This document shows, piece after piece, positions 8,420 through 14,331 of a DNA stretch of 21,701 nt (position 1 is the stretch's first letter; each line of letters opens with the position of its first letter). Both the position numbers and the translations under genes were made by a program. The DNA is from an uncultured Lachnospiraceae bacterium. GTDB lineage: Bacteria; Bacillota; Clostridia; Lachnospirales; Lachnospiraceae. The DNA is taken from contig CAKRYR010000028.1 in the NCBI GenBank assembly GCA_934432595.1, positions 1 through 21,701 on the forward strand, read 5' to 3'. Below the pieces are notes generated by a model. It did not search any database, had not been told where the DNA came from, and worked only from the letters and a program-made list of their open reading frames with translations.

Positions 8420-8552
8420 ATTCCGAAGCGTTTATCGCGAAGGAACTACGAGCAAAATATCAAATTTTGCTCTGCAATCAATGCAACTTTGTGACGCTTC
8501 GACACAAATTGCCGTGTAAAAAATCATCGCATCAGCATGATTTTTTCACACT
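8420..8552 (-). repeat. palindromic dispersed intergenic element inside the sigma operon
   Basis: The element is about 133 bp and built of nested inverted repeats. The outer arms are CGAAGCGT (8424-8431) and ACGCTTCG (8494-8501). Inside them is a perfect 9-bp hairpin, GAGCAAAAT (8450-8458) and ATTTTGCTC (8464-8472). A separate 10-bp hairpin has AAAAAATCAT (8518-8527) and ATGATTTTTT (8537-8546). The minus strand contains a reading frame ending CIDCRAKFDILLVVPSR, a string I recall as a recurrent short hypothetical peptide in many Lachnospiraceae genomes, which marks a dispersed repeat rather than a gene. It is flanked by 7-base direct copies ATCCTCC (8413-8419 and 8553-8559). These are both Shine-Dalgarno sequences and possible target duplications. 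Confidence 0.7.
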
Positions 8553-8577
8553 ATCCTCCTTATAATCTCTAATTATT

Positions 8578-8934
8578 TTATTTATCTTTATTCTTAAACA
8601 TCTCTTTTGATGGCGTGATTCTCTCAATACATCTCTCAATATTCATCGTAAATTTGCCTAAACCATCTGTAAATTTTGAACTATTTATATATGTCTTAGG
8701 TCCTGAATAAGGTGTAATTAATAAAATCACTATTGCCGCCGCTACAGTAATCCCTACTTTTATAGAATAAAAAGTAAGCGTAATATTATCTTTGCGTTTC
8801 TTTGTTTTTATTTCATCTTTTTTAATCTTATCTAATATATCATTTTTTAAATTTGGTGGTGCCTTAAGCATATAATTTTCTTCCACATCACTAATCAAAT
8901 TGTTTATTTCTTCATCGCTATATATTTTTTTCAC
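8578..8934 (-). CDS. probable anti-sigma-type single-pass membrane protein
   Basis: Protein of 118 residues with a soluble charged N-terminal part (1-50, including APPNLKNDILDKIKKDE, a pattern common at the start of anti-sigma proteins), one membrane segment (about 55-76) and a short outer tail of about 40 residues. It begins with GTG (8932-8934) just 5 bases after the sigma factor stop, and its AAAGGAG ribosome site lies in the last sigma codons, so the two are translationally linked. A small single-pass protein encoded directly after an ECF sigma factor is usually its membrane regulator. That role is inferred from position and topology, as no zinc-binding anti-sigma motif (HxxxCxxC) is present. 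Confidence 0.65.
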   Translation of the reverse strand: MKKIYSDEEINNLISDVEENYMLKAPPNLKNDILDKIKKDEIKTKKRKDNITLTFYSIKVGITVAAAIVILLITPYSGPKTYINSSKFTDGLGKFTMNIERCIERITPSKEMFKNKDK

Positions 8935-8939
8935 ATTGC

Positions 8940-9503
8940 TTACTCCTTTCTATATATTTTTCTTAATTTTTCTCTAGCACGCCGAATCTGTGTTTCTATC
9001 GTTTTTCTCTTAATTCCCCTCTCTGTTGCTATAATATCTGCACTTTTCCCTAATATAAAATGTTCTCTTGCAATTTCATCATAAGGCTTCTTCAGATCAG
9101 CACAACATTGCTGAAAATATTCTTGTACTTCCATGTCTAATACTGTATCTTCAACATTTTCGTTAGCAATCAAATGTTCAATTGGATTCTCTATGTCTTC
9201 TGTCGTTAAATCAACAACCTCTAACTTAGTTTTTTCTTTAAAACTCAAGCATTTATTTACTGCTATTTTACATATCCACGCTTTTTCATGCTCCATATAA
9301 TTCTTCTTATTTTTTTTCAGGAAGCGAAATGCGGCTAAATACGTCTCCTGAGTCATATCTTGTGCGTCAATATGATTATTAGTAAATTTATAACATATTG
9401 AAAACACAAGATTTTCATATGTATTTATTAAATAATCTATATACTCATGAGCAGTAATAATTTCGCCCCCTTTCTTAAGTCGTCTTATTATATATAACCA
9501 CAA
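8940..9503 (-). CDS. ECF (sigma-70 family) RNA polymerase sigma factor
   Basis: Extracytoplasmic-function sigma factor. Region 2 spans about 24-90, with the core-binding segment DAQDMTQETYLAAFR and a following AWICKIAVNKCLS. Region 4 spans about 135-186 and ends in the helix-turn-helix KSADIIATERGIKRKTIETQ. The start is uncertain. The longest frame begins at a TTG (9501-9503) that has no ribosome site. A strong AAAGGGGG site at 9466-9473 is followed 7 bases later by ATT (9456-9458), which would begin ITAHEYIDYL, the normal start of such proteins. No ATG, GTG or TTG exists between the two. I give the longest frame, but think initiation near 9458 (about 172 residues) is more likely. Targets are unknown. 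Confidence 0.88.
   Translation of the reverse strand: MWLYIIRRLKKGGEIITAHEYIDYLINTYENLVFSICYKFTNNHIDAQDMTQETYLAAFRFLKKNKKNYMEHEKAWICKIAVNKCLSFKEKTKLEVVDLTTEDIENPIEHLIANENVEDTVLDMEVQEYFQQCCADLKKPYDEIAREHFILGKSADIIATERGIKRKTIETQIRRAREKLRKIYRKE
9466..9473 (-). promoter_or_regulatory. ribosome binding site pointing to an ATT start of the sigma gene
   Basis: AAAGGGGG on the minus strand, with ATT codons at 9459-9461 and 9456-9458. The 7-base spacing to the second ATT is optimal. It is the only ribosome site near the conserved protein start. Confidence 0.5.
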
Positions 9504-9655
9504 AAATTCTAAAAAATCTTCAACTTTTAAAAAAAAGTTTATTTTTTTATTTTTTTAATGCTCTTTTTATTAATAGAATATTACATTTATATTGCATAAA
9601 TATTAAAAATGTTACATAAACTTTTATTAGGGGTTATAATAAGGAGGAAAAGTTA
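9504..9655. other. AT-rich divergent region between sigma gene and surface-protein remnant
   Basis: This is nearly pure A/T. It contains AACTTTT and AAAAGTT arms (about 9521-9538) and two TGTAA-containing repeats, but no promoter that I can defend for the sigma gene. On the plus strand a consensus TATAAT (9635-9640) abuts the ribosome site AAGGAGG (9641-9647). A start site 7 bases downstream would cut off the ribosome site, so I do not call it a promoter. Confidence 0.4.
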
Positions 9656-9812
9656 ATGCACAAAGGATTTATGAGGGGGTGACTTACAGTATCAATTAGA
9701 TGCATCTCCTAAAACTGGTGATAAGCAAGGATTACAAATTTGGTTCATAATTATGATAGCTTCATTAGCAATGACATTAACAGGTGGAGTTTCATTATAT
9801 AAAAATCGTTAA
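9656..9812 (+). pseudogene. remnant of a sortase-anchored (SPKTG) surface protein
   Basis: A ribosome site AAGGAGG (9641-9647) precedes ATG at 9656, which reads MHKGFMRG and then TGA (9680-9682). In the +1 frame from 9681 the sequence continues DLQYQLDASPKTGDKQG, then a hydrophobic span (about 20 residues, IWFIIMIASLAMTLTGGVSL), a positive tail YKNR and a stop at 9810-9812. SPKTG plus hydrophobic span plus basic tail is a complete cell-wall sorting signal; (S/P)PxTG motifs are used by clostridial class B-type sortases. Removing one G from the GGGGG run (9675-9679) would join both parts into one 51-residue frame. No signal peptide or surface domain remains. It is most likely a gene that lost its middle and also carries a frameshift. 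It is the only plus-strand coding trace in the window. Confidence 0.6.
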
Positions 9813-9827
9813 AATATATAACTAGCC

Positions 9828-9863
9828 AAAAGTCCCGCGTGCCTTAGGACACGCGGGACTTTT
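9828..9863. terminator. strong bidirectional terminator
   Basis: Perfect 14-bp GC-rich stem, AAAAGTCCCGCGTG (9828-9841) and CACGCGGGACTTTT (9850-9863), with an 8-base loop. A-runs and T-runs flank it on both strands. It serves the plus-strand remnant on its left and the minus-strand DUF2089 operon on its right. Confidence 0.88.
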
Positions 9864-9886
9864 ACTATATTATATTATTCCTTGTA

Positions 9887-10258
9887 CTAATCTAAATCCT
9901 GAACTGTCATCTTTTCTAGTTCAGATGTATTTGTCATATTAGCTCTACACTTTTTATATATAATTGTAAATATAATAACATTTAAAATACATCCTATAAA
10001 AAAAACAATTCCCATAATCAATGTATTAACCGCTGATTCAGATATACCAATTATAAATAATATTAATCCAAACACACTACTTATTCCATTTAAAATAGGT
10101 AATATCATACCTGGCACTTTAGACTTTAATCTAGACAATGCATATTGAACTAATCCCCATATACATAATCCTACAACATAGAAAACTATCCACATCACAC
10201 TAACCACTATAAATGCCTTAGTTACATTCCCACCACTTGCTAAAATTACATTAAACAT
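9887..10258 (-). CDS. four-helix membrane protein paired with DUF2089 regulator
   Basis: Unrecognised small membrane protein of 123 residues. Hydrophobic spans lie at about 12-36, 48-70 and 78-98, with a weaker N-terminal segment, and the short tail is polar and acidic. It starts 4 bases after the regulator stop, with an AAGGAG ribosome site overlapping the end of the regulator. The pair therefore forms one operon and probably one functional unit, in which the regulator controls the membrane protein. No catalytic motif is visible. The gene ends 23 bases before a strong terminator. Confidence 0.7.
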   Translation of the reverse strand: MFNVILASGGNVTKAFIVVSVMWIVFYVVGLCIWGLVQYALSRLKSKVPGMILPILNGISSVFGLILFIIGISESAVNTLIMGIVFFIGCILNVIIFTIIYKKCRANMTNTSELEKMTVQDLD

Positions 10259-10262
10259 ACTC

Positions 10263-10556
10263 TTAATTCTCCTTTACAACCTTTTTATACTCTGTTATTA
10301 ATAACTTTGCTGTGTCAAAATCCATTTTATCATTAACTGTAAGTCTCTTTATCATATCAATGTACGGATCTTGATTTTTCTGCTCACTAATTTGAATCTT
10401 CTGAATTAGCTTATCTAACCTAAGTCTTACTGTTGGATATGTAACATTATATTGCTTTGCCACTTCCTTAAGAGACCCAGATGCTAATAAGAATTTCTTA
10501 ATAAATGCTAAATCCTCATCTTCTAAACTAGCTATCCAATTTGGAACTATATCCAT
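10263..10556 (-). CDS. DUF2089-family helix-turn-helix regulator
   Basis: Protein of 97 residues. It opens with PNWIASLEDEDLAFIKKFLL and continues with SGSLKEVAKQYNVTYPTVR and LRLDKLIQKI, which is the DUF2089 pattern. A predicted helix-turn-helix spans about 31-52. The N-terminal zinc-ribbon part that some family members carry is absent. It is probably an autoregulator: its promoter is covered by three copies of a TTTAA-N5-TTAAA palindrome (10577-10656) spaced so that they lie on about the same face of the helix. A GGAGG ribosome site precedes the ATG. The membrane protein gene follows directly. That this protein binds those sites is inferred from their position. Confidence 0.8.
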   Translation of the reverse strand: MDIVPNWIASLEDEDLAFIKKFLLASGSLKEVAKQYNVTYPTVRLRLDKLIQKIQISEQKNQDPYIDMIKRLTVNDKMDFDTAKLLITEYKKVVKEN

Positions 10557-10576
10557 CTCTTCCTCCCTCTTTTTCT

Positions 10577-10659
10577 TTTAATAATGTTAAAGTTTGTTTT
10601 AATTTTTATCTTTTTTCTTTAACAATATTAAATATATACTTTAACATTATTAAAGTCAA
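10577..10659 (-). promoter_or_regulatory. promoter with three palindromic operators for the DUF2089 operon
   Basis: Minus-strand promoter with -35 TTGACT (10654-10659), a 17-bp spacer and -10 TATATT (10631-10636). Operator A has perfect arms ACTTTAA (10638-10644) and TTAAAGT (10650-10656) around a 5-base centre, covering the spacer and part of the -35. Operator B, CTTTAA-N5-TTAAAT (10617-10633), covers the -10 and start point. Operator C, TTTAA-N5-TTAAA (10577-10591), is in the leader. The centres are 22 and 41 bp apart, close to two and four helical turns. Confidence 0.75.
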
Positions 10660-10665
10660 CCCCCT

Positions 10666-10714
10666 TTTTTTATTTTTTTGCTTTTATTTTTTTGCTTTTA
10701 TTTTTTTGCTTTTT
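10666..10714. repeat. 14-bp tandem A/T-tract repeat upstream of promoter
   Basis: About three tandem copies of GCTTTTATTTTTTT (plus strand). The marker A at 10672, 10686 and 10700 shows the exact 14-base period. On the minus strand this gives a series of A-tracts ending just upstream of the -35 at 10659, the place of an UP element. Confidence 0.6.
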
Positions 10715-10794
10715 TCAGTTTTATTTTTTTCAGATTCAAGTTTATCTCTTCAATTCAGCTAATTCAACTTTTCAATTTAGCCTTTAAGTTACTC

Positions 10795-10827
10795 AAAAAG
10801 GAATGGCATAAAATGCCATTCCTTTTT
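10795..10827. terminator. terminator downstream of alcohol dehydrogenase
   Basis: Perfect 15-bp stem, AAAAAGGAATGGCAT (10795-10809) and ATGCCATTCCTTTTT (10813-10827), with a 3-base loop and T/A runs on both sides. It lies 48 bases beyond the ADH stop. Confidence 0.88.
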
Positions 10828-10875
10828 GGAAAATCTATATATTAAATTTAAACAACTGTCATAACTAATGAAAAA

Positions 10876-12066
10876 CTAGAAGTTTACATCTTCACCATAG
10901 TAACATGCCTTTAGTAGTTTTTCCATATCTTCTTGTGATGGTTGTCTTGGGTTAGAACCTGTACAAGCATCTCCTATTGCAAGTTCTGCAACCTTTGATA
11001 ATTTCTCCATGAATTCAGTCTCGTCAATGATTCCTCCTTCATAATCTTTGATTGCATCTGGAATATTAAGTGAAGCATTCATAGCCTTAATCTCAGCTAC
11101 TAAAGCTGCAACTAATTCTTCTGTATTATTACCTTTTAATCCGATAAATCTTGCAATATCTGCATATCTTTCTGCTGCAGTTGCATCTTTTGCATTATAT
11201 TGAATAACTCTAGGAAGATACATTGCATTAGCACATCCATGAACAATATGTCCGCCTGAATAAGCAGCTCCTGTCTTATGAGCCATTGAGTGAACTATAC
11301 CAAGTAATGCATTAGAGAATGCCATACCTGCAAGACATTGTGCATTGTGCATTCTGTCTCTTGCATCCATATCTCCATCATATGATTTCTTTAAATTATT
11401 ATGAACCATCTTAATAGCATGTAAAGCTAATGGATCTGTATAATCACAATTTAAAGTAGATACATATGCTTCAATTGCATGAGTCATTGCATCCATTCCT
11501 GTATGTGCTGTTAATTTAGCAGGCATAGTCTCAGCTAATTCTGGATCAACTATTGCTACGTCTGGAGTTATATTAAAGTCTGCTAGAGGATACTTAATTC
11601 CTTTTTGATAATCAGTTATAACTGAAAAAGCTGTAACTTCTGTAGCTGTTCCTGATGTTGAAGGTATAGCACAGAATTTAGCCTTTGTTCTAAGTGTAGG
11701 GAAACTAAATGGTGTAATCAAATCTTCAAATGTTACATCTGGATATTCATAAAATGTCCACATAGCCTTAGCAGCGTCAATTGGAGATCCTCCACCCATA
11801 GCAACAATCCAATCTGGTTGGAACTTTCTCATAACTTCTGCACCTTTCATAACTGTCTCAACACTTGGGTCTGGCTCAACATTTTCGAATAATTCAACTT
11901 CCATTCCAGCTTCTTTTAGATATTCAACTGCTTTATCTAGGAAACCAAAGCGTTTCATTGATCCTCCACCAACTACTACAATTGCTCTCTTTCCTTGTAA
12001 GTTCTTTAATTCTGCTAAAGAACCTTTACCATGATATAAGTCTCTTGGTAATGTAAATCTTTTCAT
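10876..12066 (-). CDS. iron-type NAD(P)-dependent alcohol dehydrogenase
   Basis: Class III (iron-activated) alcohol dehydrogenase of 396 residues, similar to clostridial butanol/ethanol dehydrogenases; it interconverts aldehydes and alcohols. The nucleotide-binding motif GGGSPIDAAK is at 91-100, followed by PSTSGTATEVTAFSVI (135-150). Expected metal ligands are Asp192 and His196 (in GMDAMTHAIEAY), a histidine of HSMAH (259 or 263) and His276 in VHGCANA. The length is normal. It is a single-gene unit with its own promoter (12123-12151), two Rex-like operators and a terminator, implying control by the NADH/NAD+ ratio and a role in fermentative NAD+ regeneration. The exact substrate cannot be read from sequence. 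Confidence 0.93.
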   Translation of the reverse strand: MKRFTLPRDLYHGKGSLAELKNLQGKRAIVVVGGGSMKRFGFLDKAVEYLKEAGMEVELFENVEPDPSVETVMKGAEVMRKFQPDWIVAMGGGSPIDAAKAMWTFYEYPDVTFEDLITPFSFPTLRTKAKFCAIPSTSGTATEVTAFSVITDYQKGIKYPLADFNITPDVAIVDPELAETMPAKLTAHTGMDAMTHAIEAYVSTLNCDYTDPLALHAIKMVHNNLKKSYDGDMDARDRMHNAQCLAGMAFSNALLGIVHSMAHKTGAAYSGGHIVHGCANAMYLPRVIQYNAKDATAAERYADIARFIGLKGNNTEELVAALVAEIKAMNASLNIPDAIKDYEGGIIDETEFMEKLSKVAELAIGDACTGSNPRQPSQEDMEKLLKACYYGEDVNF

Positions 12067-12098
12067 AGTTAAATCCTCCTAAAAATGAAAAATCAATA

Positions 12099-12116
12099 TT
12101 GTTAATTTTTTAACAT
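12099..12116 (-). promoter_or_regulatory. proximal Rex operator
   Basis: On the plus strand TTGTTAA (12099-12105), four bases, TTAACAT (12110-12116). This matches the Rex consensus TTGTTAANNNNTTAACAA at all defined positions but one. It covers the expected transcription start, a repressing position. Confidence 0.72.
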
Positions 12117-12122
12117 ATTAAT

Positions 12123-12151
12123 ATTTTAACACCAACTAGCATATTCGTCAA
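12123..12151 (-). promoter_or_regulatory. alcohol dehydrogenase promoter
   Basis: The -35 TTGACG (12146-12151) and -10 TAAAAT (12123-12128) are separated by 17 bp, with an extended -10 TG. The predicted start point falls near 12116, the upstream end of the proximal Rex-like site. Confidence 0.8.
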
Positions 12152-12157
12152 TAGTTT

Positions 12158-12175
12158 TTGTTAATATTTTATCAA
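12158..12175 (-). promoter_or_regulatory. upstream Rex-like operator
   Basis: TTGTTAA (12158-12164), four bases, TTATCAA (12169-12175), again one mismatch from the Rex consensus. It lies just upstream of the -35, so the promoter sits between two sites with centres 59 bp apart. Confidence 0.58.
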
Positions 12176-12234
12176 CTTTACATTTTCTTACAAATCATTT
12201 CAATTTACAAATTATCTAATATATTTTTCTAAAG

Positions 12235-12276
12235 AAAAAGAACAAGTTACTCACTAATACGACACTTGTTCTTTTT
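12235..12276. terminator. terminator downstream of the YitT gene
   Basis: 13-bp perfect stem, AAAAAGAACAAGT (12235-12247) and ACTTGTTCTTTTT (12264-12276), with a 16-base loop. It ends the minus-strand transcript of the gene stopping at 12322 and lies upstream of the ADH promoter. Confidence 0.83.
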
Positions 12277-12321
12277 ACATATCTCTATTAAATTATATCT
12301 ATATCATAAGTATAACATTTT

Positions 12322-13206
12322 CTAATAATTACTCCTCTGATAAAATTTTCCGCTTATTTGTTGGGATTTCATAATATTTATAAAAGCATCTTTATCTACT
12401 TCTTTTATTTCAGAAATAACTCTATTTAATTCTTCACTAGATACAACTGAATATATCATATTACGAGTTTTTCCTTGATACATACCTACTCCTTTGAATA
12501 AAGTTCCATCATGATGTGTTAAATCCCTAATAATGGTATATATATCATCAACCTTTTCAGAAATAATAAATAATGTATGCTTTTGATATCTTTTATATAT
12601 CATCTGAATTACATTAGTAGATACATATTGAAGAATAATAGAATAAAGTGCTTCTTCAATTCCAAACATTGCTCCTGCCAACACTAGAACTAATATATTA
12701 GCAAAGAATATATAATTCCATGCATCCTTCTTATATTTCTGTGATATAAATATGGATATTATGTCTGTACCACCACTTGTAGCATTAGTTAACAAGCAAA
12801 TTCCAATTGCTAAACCATTAAGCAATCCACCAAAAACTGCACATAATAATATGTCTCTCATTATATGAAAATTTGGTATTATATCTACAAAAAATGATGT
12901 TAACACGATCATTATTAATGAATTCGTCGTAAATTTCTTGCCTATATATTTAAACCCTATATATATAGGTATAGCATTAAGTGGTATATAAATAGCACTA
13001 TATGGTATTTTAAAATCAAAAAAAGTTTTAGCCGCCTTCTGAACTAATAAAGTTACACCTGTAACGCCACCAGGCAATATACCTCCAACTCTTGCTACAT
13101 TACTTACATTAAAAGCCATAATAAATGCTGCTAAGACTATTATTGCATATCTTTTTATATGATTTGCTATTCCCCCTTCGCCCTCAAAAATTTGTTCAAT
13201 ACTCAT
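12322..13206 (-). CDS. YitT family membrane protein (DUF161 plus DUF2179)
   Basis: Membrane protein of 294 residues with the YitT layout: about five or six spans in residues 18-205, then a soluble DUF2179 domain at about 210-290. Typical family segments include MAFNVSNVARVGGILPGGVT near the start, NATSGGTDIISIFISQKY in the middle and, in the soluble domain, DGTLFKGVGMYQGKTRNMIY. The biochemical function of this family is not established. A GAGGAG ribosome site precedes the ATG. It forms a single-gene unit with its own promoter (13253-13281) and terminator. Confidence 0.88.
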   Translation of the reverse strand: MSIEQIFEGEGGIANHIKRYAIIVLAAFIMAFNVSNVARVGGILPGGVTGVTLLVQKAAKTFFDFKIPYSAIYIPLNAIPIYIGFKYIGKKFTTNSLIMIVLTSFFVDIIPNFHIMRDILLCAVFGGLLNGLAIGICLLTNATSGGTDIISIFISQKYKKDAWNYIFFANILVLVLAGAMFGIEEALYSIILQYVSTNVIQMIYKRYQKHTLFIISEKVDDIYTIIRDLTHHDGTLFKGVGMYQGKTRNMIYSVVSSEELNRVISEIKEVDKDAFINIMKSQQISGKFYQRSNY

Positions 13207-13220
13207 ATCTAATCTCCTCT

Positions 13221-13281
13221 TTAGTAAGTCTTCTCACTAACAACCACTTGTAATAATATCACAGTCACATACTACGGTCAA
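13221..13281 (-). promoter_or_regulatory. YitT gene promoter and leader dyad
   Basis: The -35 TTGACC (13276-13281) and -10 TATTAT (13253-13258) have a 17-bp spacer. The leader contains an imperfect palindrome at 13221-13240 (TTAGT and ACTAA outer arms), of unknown significance. Confidence 0.7.
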
Positions 13282-13312
13282 CTAGTTTCTGTTCTAGTGA
13301 CGATTAAATCTA

Positions 13313-13365
13313 AAATGAGCAAAATGCCAGTCTAAAAGTAAGCAGGAGGCTTGTTTGGACTGGCA
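13313..13365 (+). repeat. single dispersed copy of the GCCAGTC hairpin repeat
   Basis: Arms TGCCAGTCTAAA (13325-13336) and TTTGGACTGGCA (13354-13365) form a 12-bp stem with one T-G pair. The 5' flank AAAATGAGCAAAA resembles the flank of the tandem copies at the right end of the window, read on the minus strand (AAAATGAGTCAAA). It is therefore one member of the same family in the opposite orientation, with a different loop. Confidence 0.75.
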
Positions 13366-13519
13366 AGTCTATAAAATGTTACAGTTTGTCCAGTAAAGTA
13401 TTCACTTTCATCTGATCCAAGATATACACACATATATCCTATATCTTATGGATTGCATCCCACATCTCAACTGTAAGTTCATCTATACGTCCATCTTTTA
13501 AAGCAACATTTTTTGACAC
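13332..13519 (-). pseudogene. fragments of a short-chain dehydrogenase/reductase
   Basis: Two minus-strand frames resemble separate parts of a short-chain dehydrogenase. The first (13519 down to the stop at 13439) reads KDGRIDELTVEMWDAIHKI, like the middle of the fold just before the helix leading to the active site. The second, in another frame (from about 13433), reads MCVYLGSDESEYFTGQTV, like the C-terminal xFLASDxSxYxTGQ motif, and then runs into the GCCAGTC hairpin, stopping at 13332. The segment between them, with the catalytic YxxxK, is missing. No gene start is evident. I infer a decayed, internally deleted gene. The family call rests on motif memory only. Confidence 0.5.
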
Positions 13520-13536
13520 TTTTTTCTTAAATATTA

Positions 13537-14331
13537 TTAAGATAATAATACTCTATCATTTGTAAATTCCTCACCACTTACTGTTGCAAACTTGTGTAAT
13601 AAATCCTCTACAGTTAATTTTTTCTTATCTTCACCCTTAATATCTAATATTACTTTTCCATTATTCATCATAATAAGTCTATTACCTATTGCAATAGCAT
13701 CTTTCATATTATGTGTAATCATTAAGGTAGTAAGATTATTCTGCTTAACAATTTCATTAGTTGTCTCAAGAACTTTAGCTGCCGTCTTAGGATCAAGAGC
13801 AGCTGTATGCTCATCTAAGAATAACAACTTTGGTTTCTTTAATGTTGCCATAAGAAGTGTAATTGCTTGTCTTTGTCCACCTGAAAGTAATCCCACTTTA
13901 GATGTAATTCTATTTTCCAATCCCAAACCAAGTGTAGTAACTAACTCCTTATAGCCTTCTCTTTCTTTATGTGTTATTCCACTTCCAAGACCTCTAATCT
14001 TACCTCGTCTTGCTGCTAAAGCTAGATTCTCATCTATTCCCATATTAGCTGCAGTTCCCATCATTGGATCTTGGAAAACTCTACCTAAGAATTTTGCTCT
14101 TTTATATTCTGGCATGTACGTGACATTAAGTCCATCAATTATTATATCTCCTTCATCTACTTGGAATACTCCTGACAAAGCATTCAACAAAGTAGATTTT
14201 CCAGCACCATTTCCACCTATAATAGTTACAAAGTCACCTTCATCTAATGAAAGAGATAACTTATTAAGAGCCATTTTTTCATTAATTGTACCTTTATTAA
14301 AAGTCTTTGATATTTCTTTTACTTCTAACAT
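13537..14331 (-). CDS. ABC importer ATPase (ABC_sub_bind-associated)
   Basis: Cytoplasmic ATPase of 264 residues with Walker A GGNGAGKS (39-46), signature LSGGQ (149-153), Walker B KLLFLDEH (catalytic Glu174) and an H-loop in ITHNM. It follows the permease with a one-base TAATG overlap, and its GGGAGG site lies in the permease end. With the permease and lipoprotein it forms one importer. Related three-gene sets are annotated as putative tryptophan or uncharacterised transporters (trpXYZ-like); substrate is not deducible here. No clear terminator follows. The GCCAGTC hairpin at 13325-13365, with T-rich DNA beyond it on this strand, might serve. Confidence 0.88.
   Translation of the reverse strand: MLEVKEISKTFNKGTINEKMALNKLSLSLDEGDFVTIIGGNGAGKSTLLNALSGVFQVDEGDIIIDGLNVTYMPEYKRAKFLGRVFQDPMMGTAANMGIDENLALAARRGKIRGLGSGITHKEREGYKELVTTLGLGLENRITSKVGLLSGGQRQAITLLMATLKKPKLLFLDEHTAALDPKTAAKVLETTNEIVKQNNLTTLMITHNMKDAIAIGNRLIMMNNGKVILDIKGEDKKKLTVEDLLHKFATVSGEEFTNDRVLLS

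Noticed and set aside
9612..9640. TTACAT and TATAAT as a plus-strand promoter for the sorting-signal remnant
   Set aside because: The -10 touches the ribosome site, so a transcript from it would start within or after AAGGAGG. The -35 is also a poor match.
10541..10762. 73-codon plus-strand frame of mostly Phe and Leu
   Set aside because: It runs through the T-rich promoter and repeat DNA of the DUF2089 operon, has no ribosome site and is explained by base composition.
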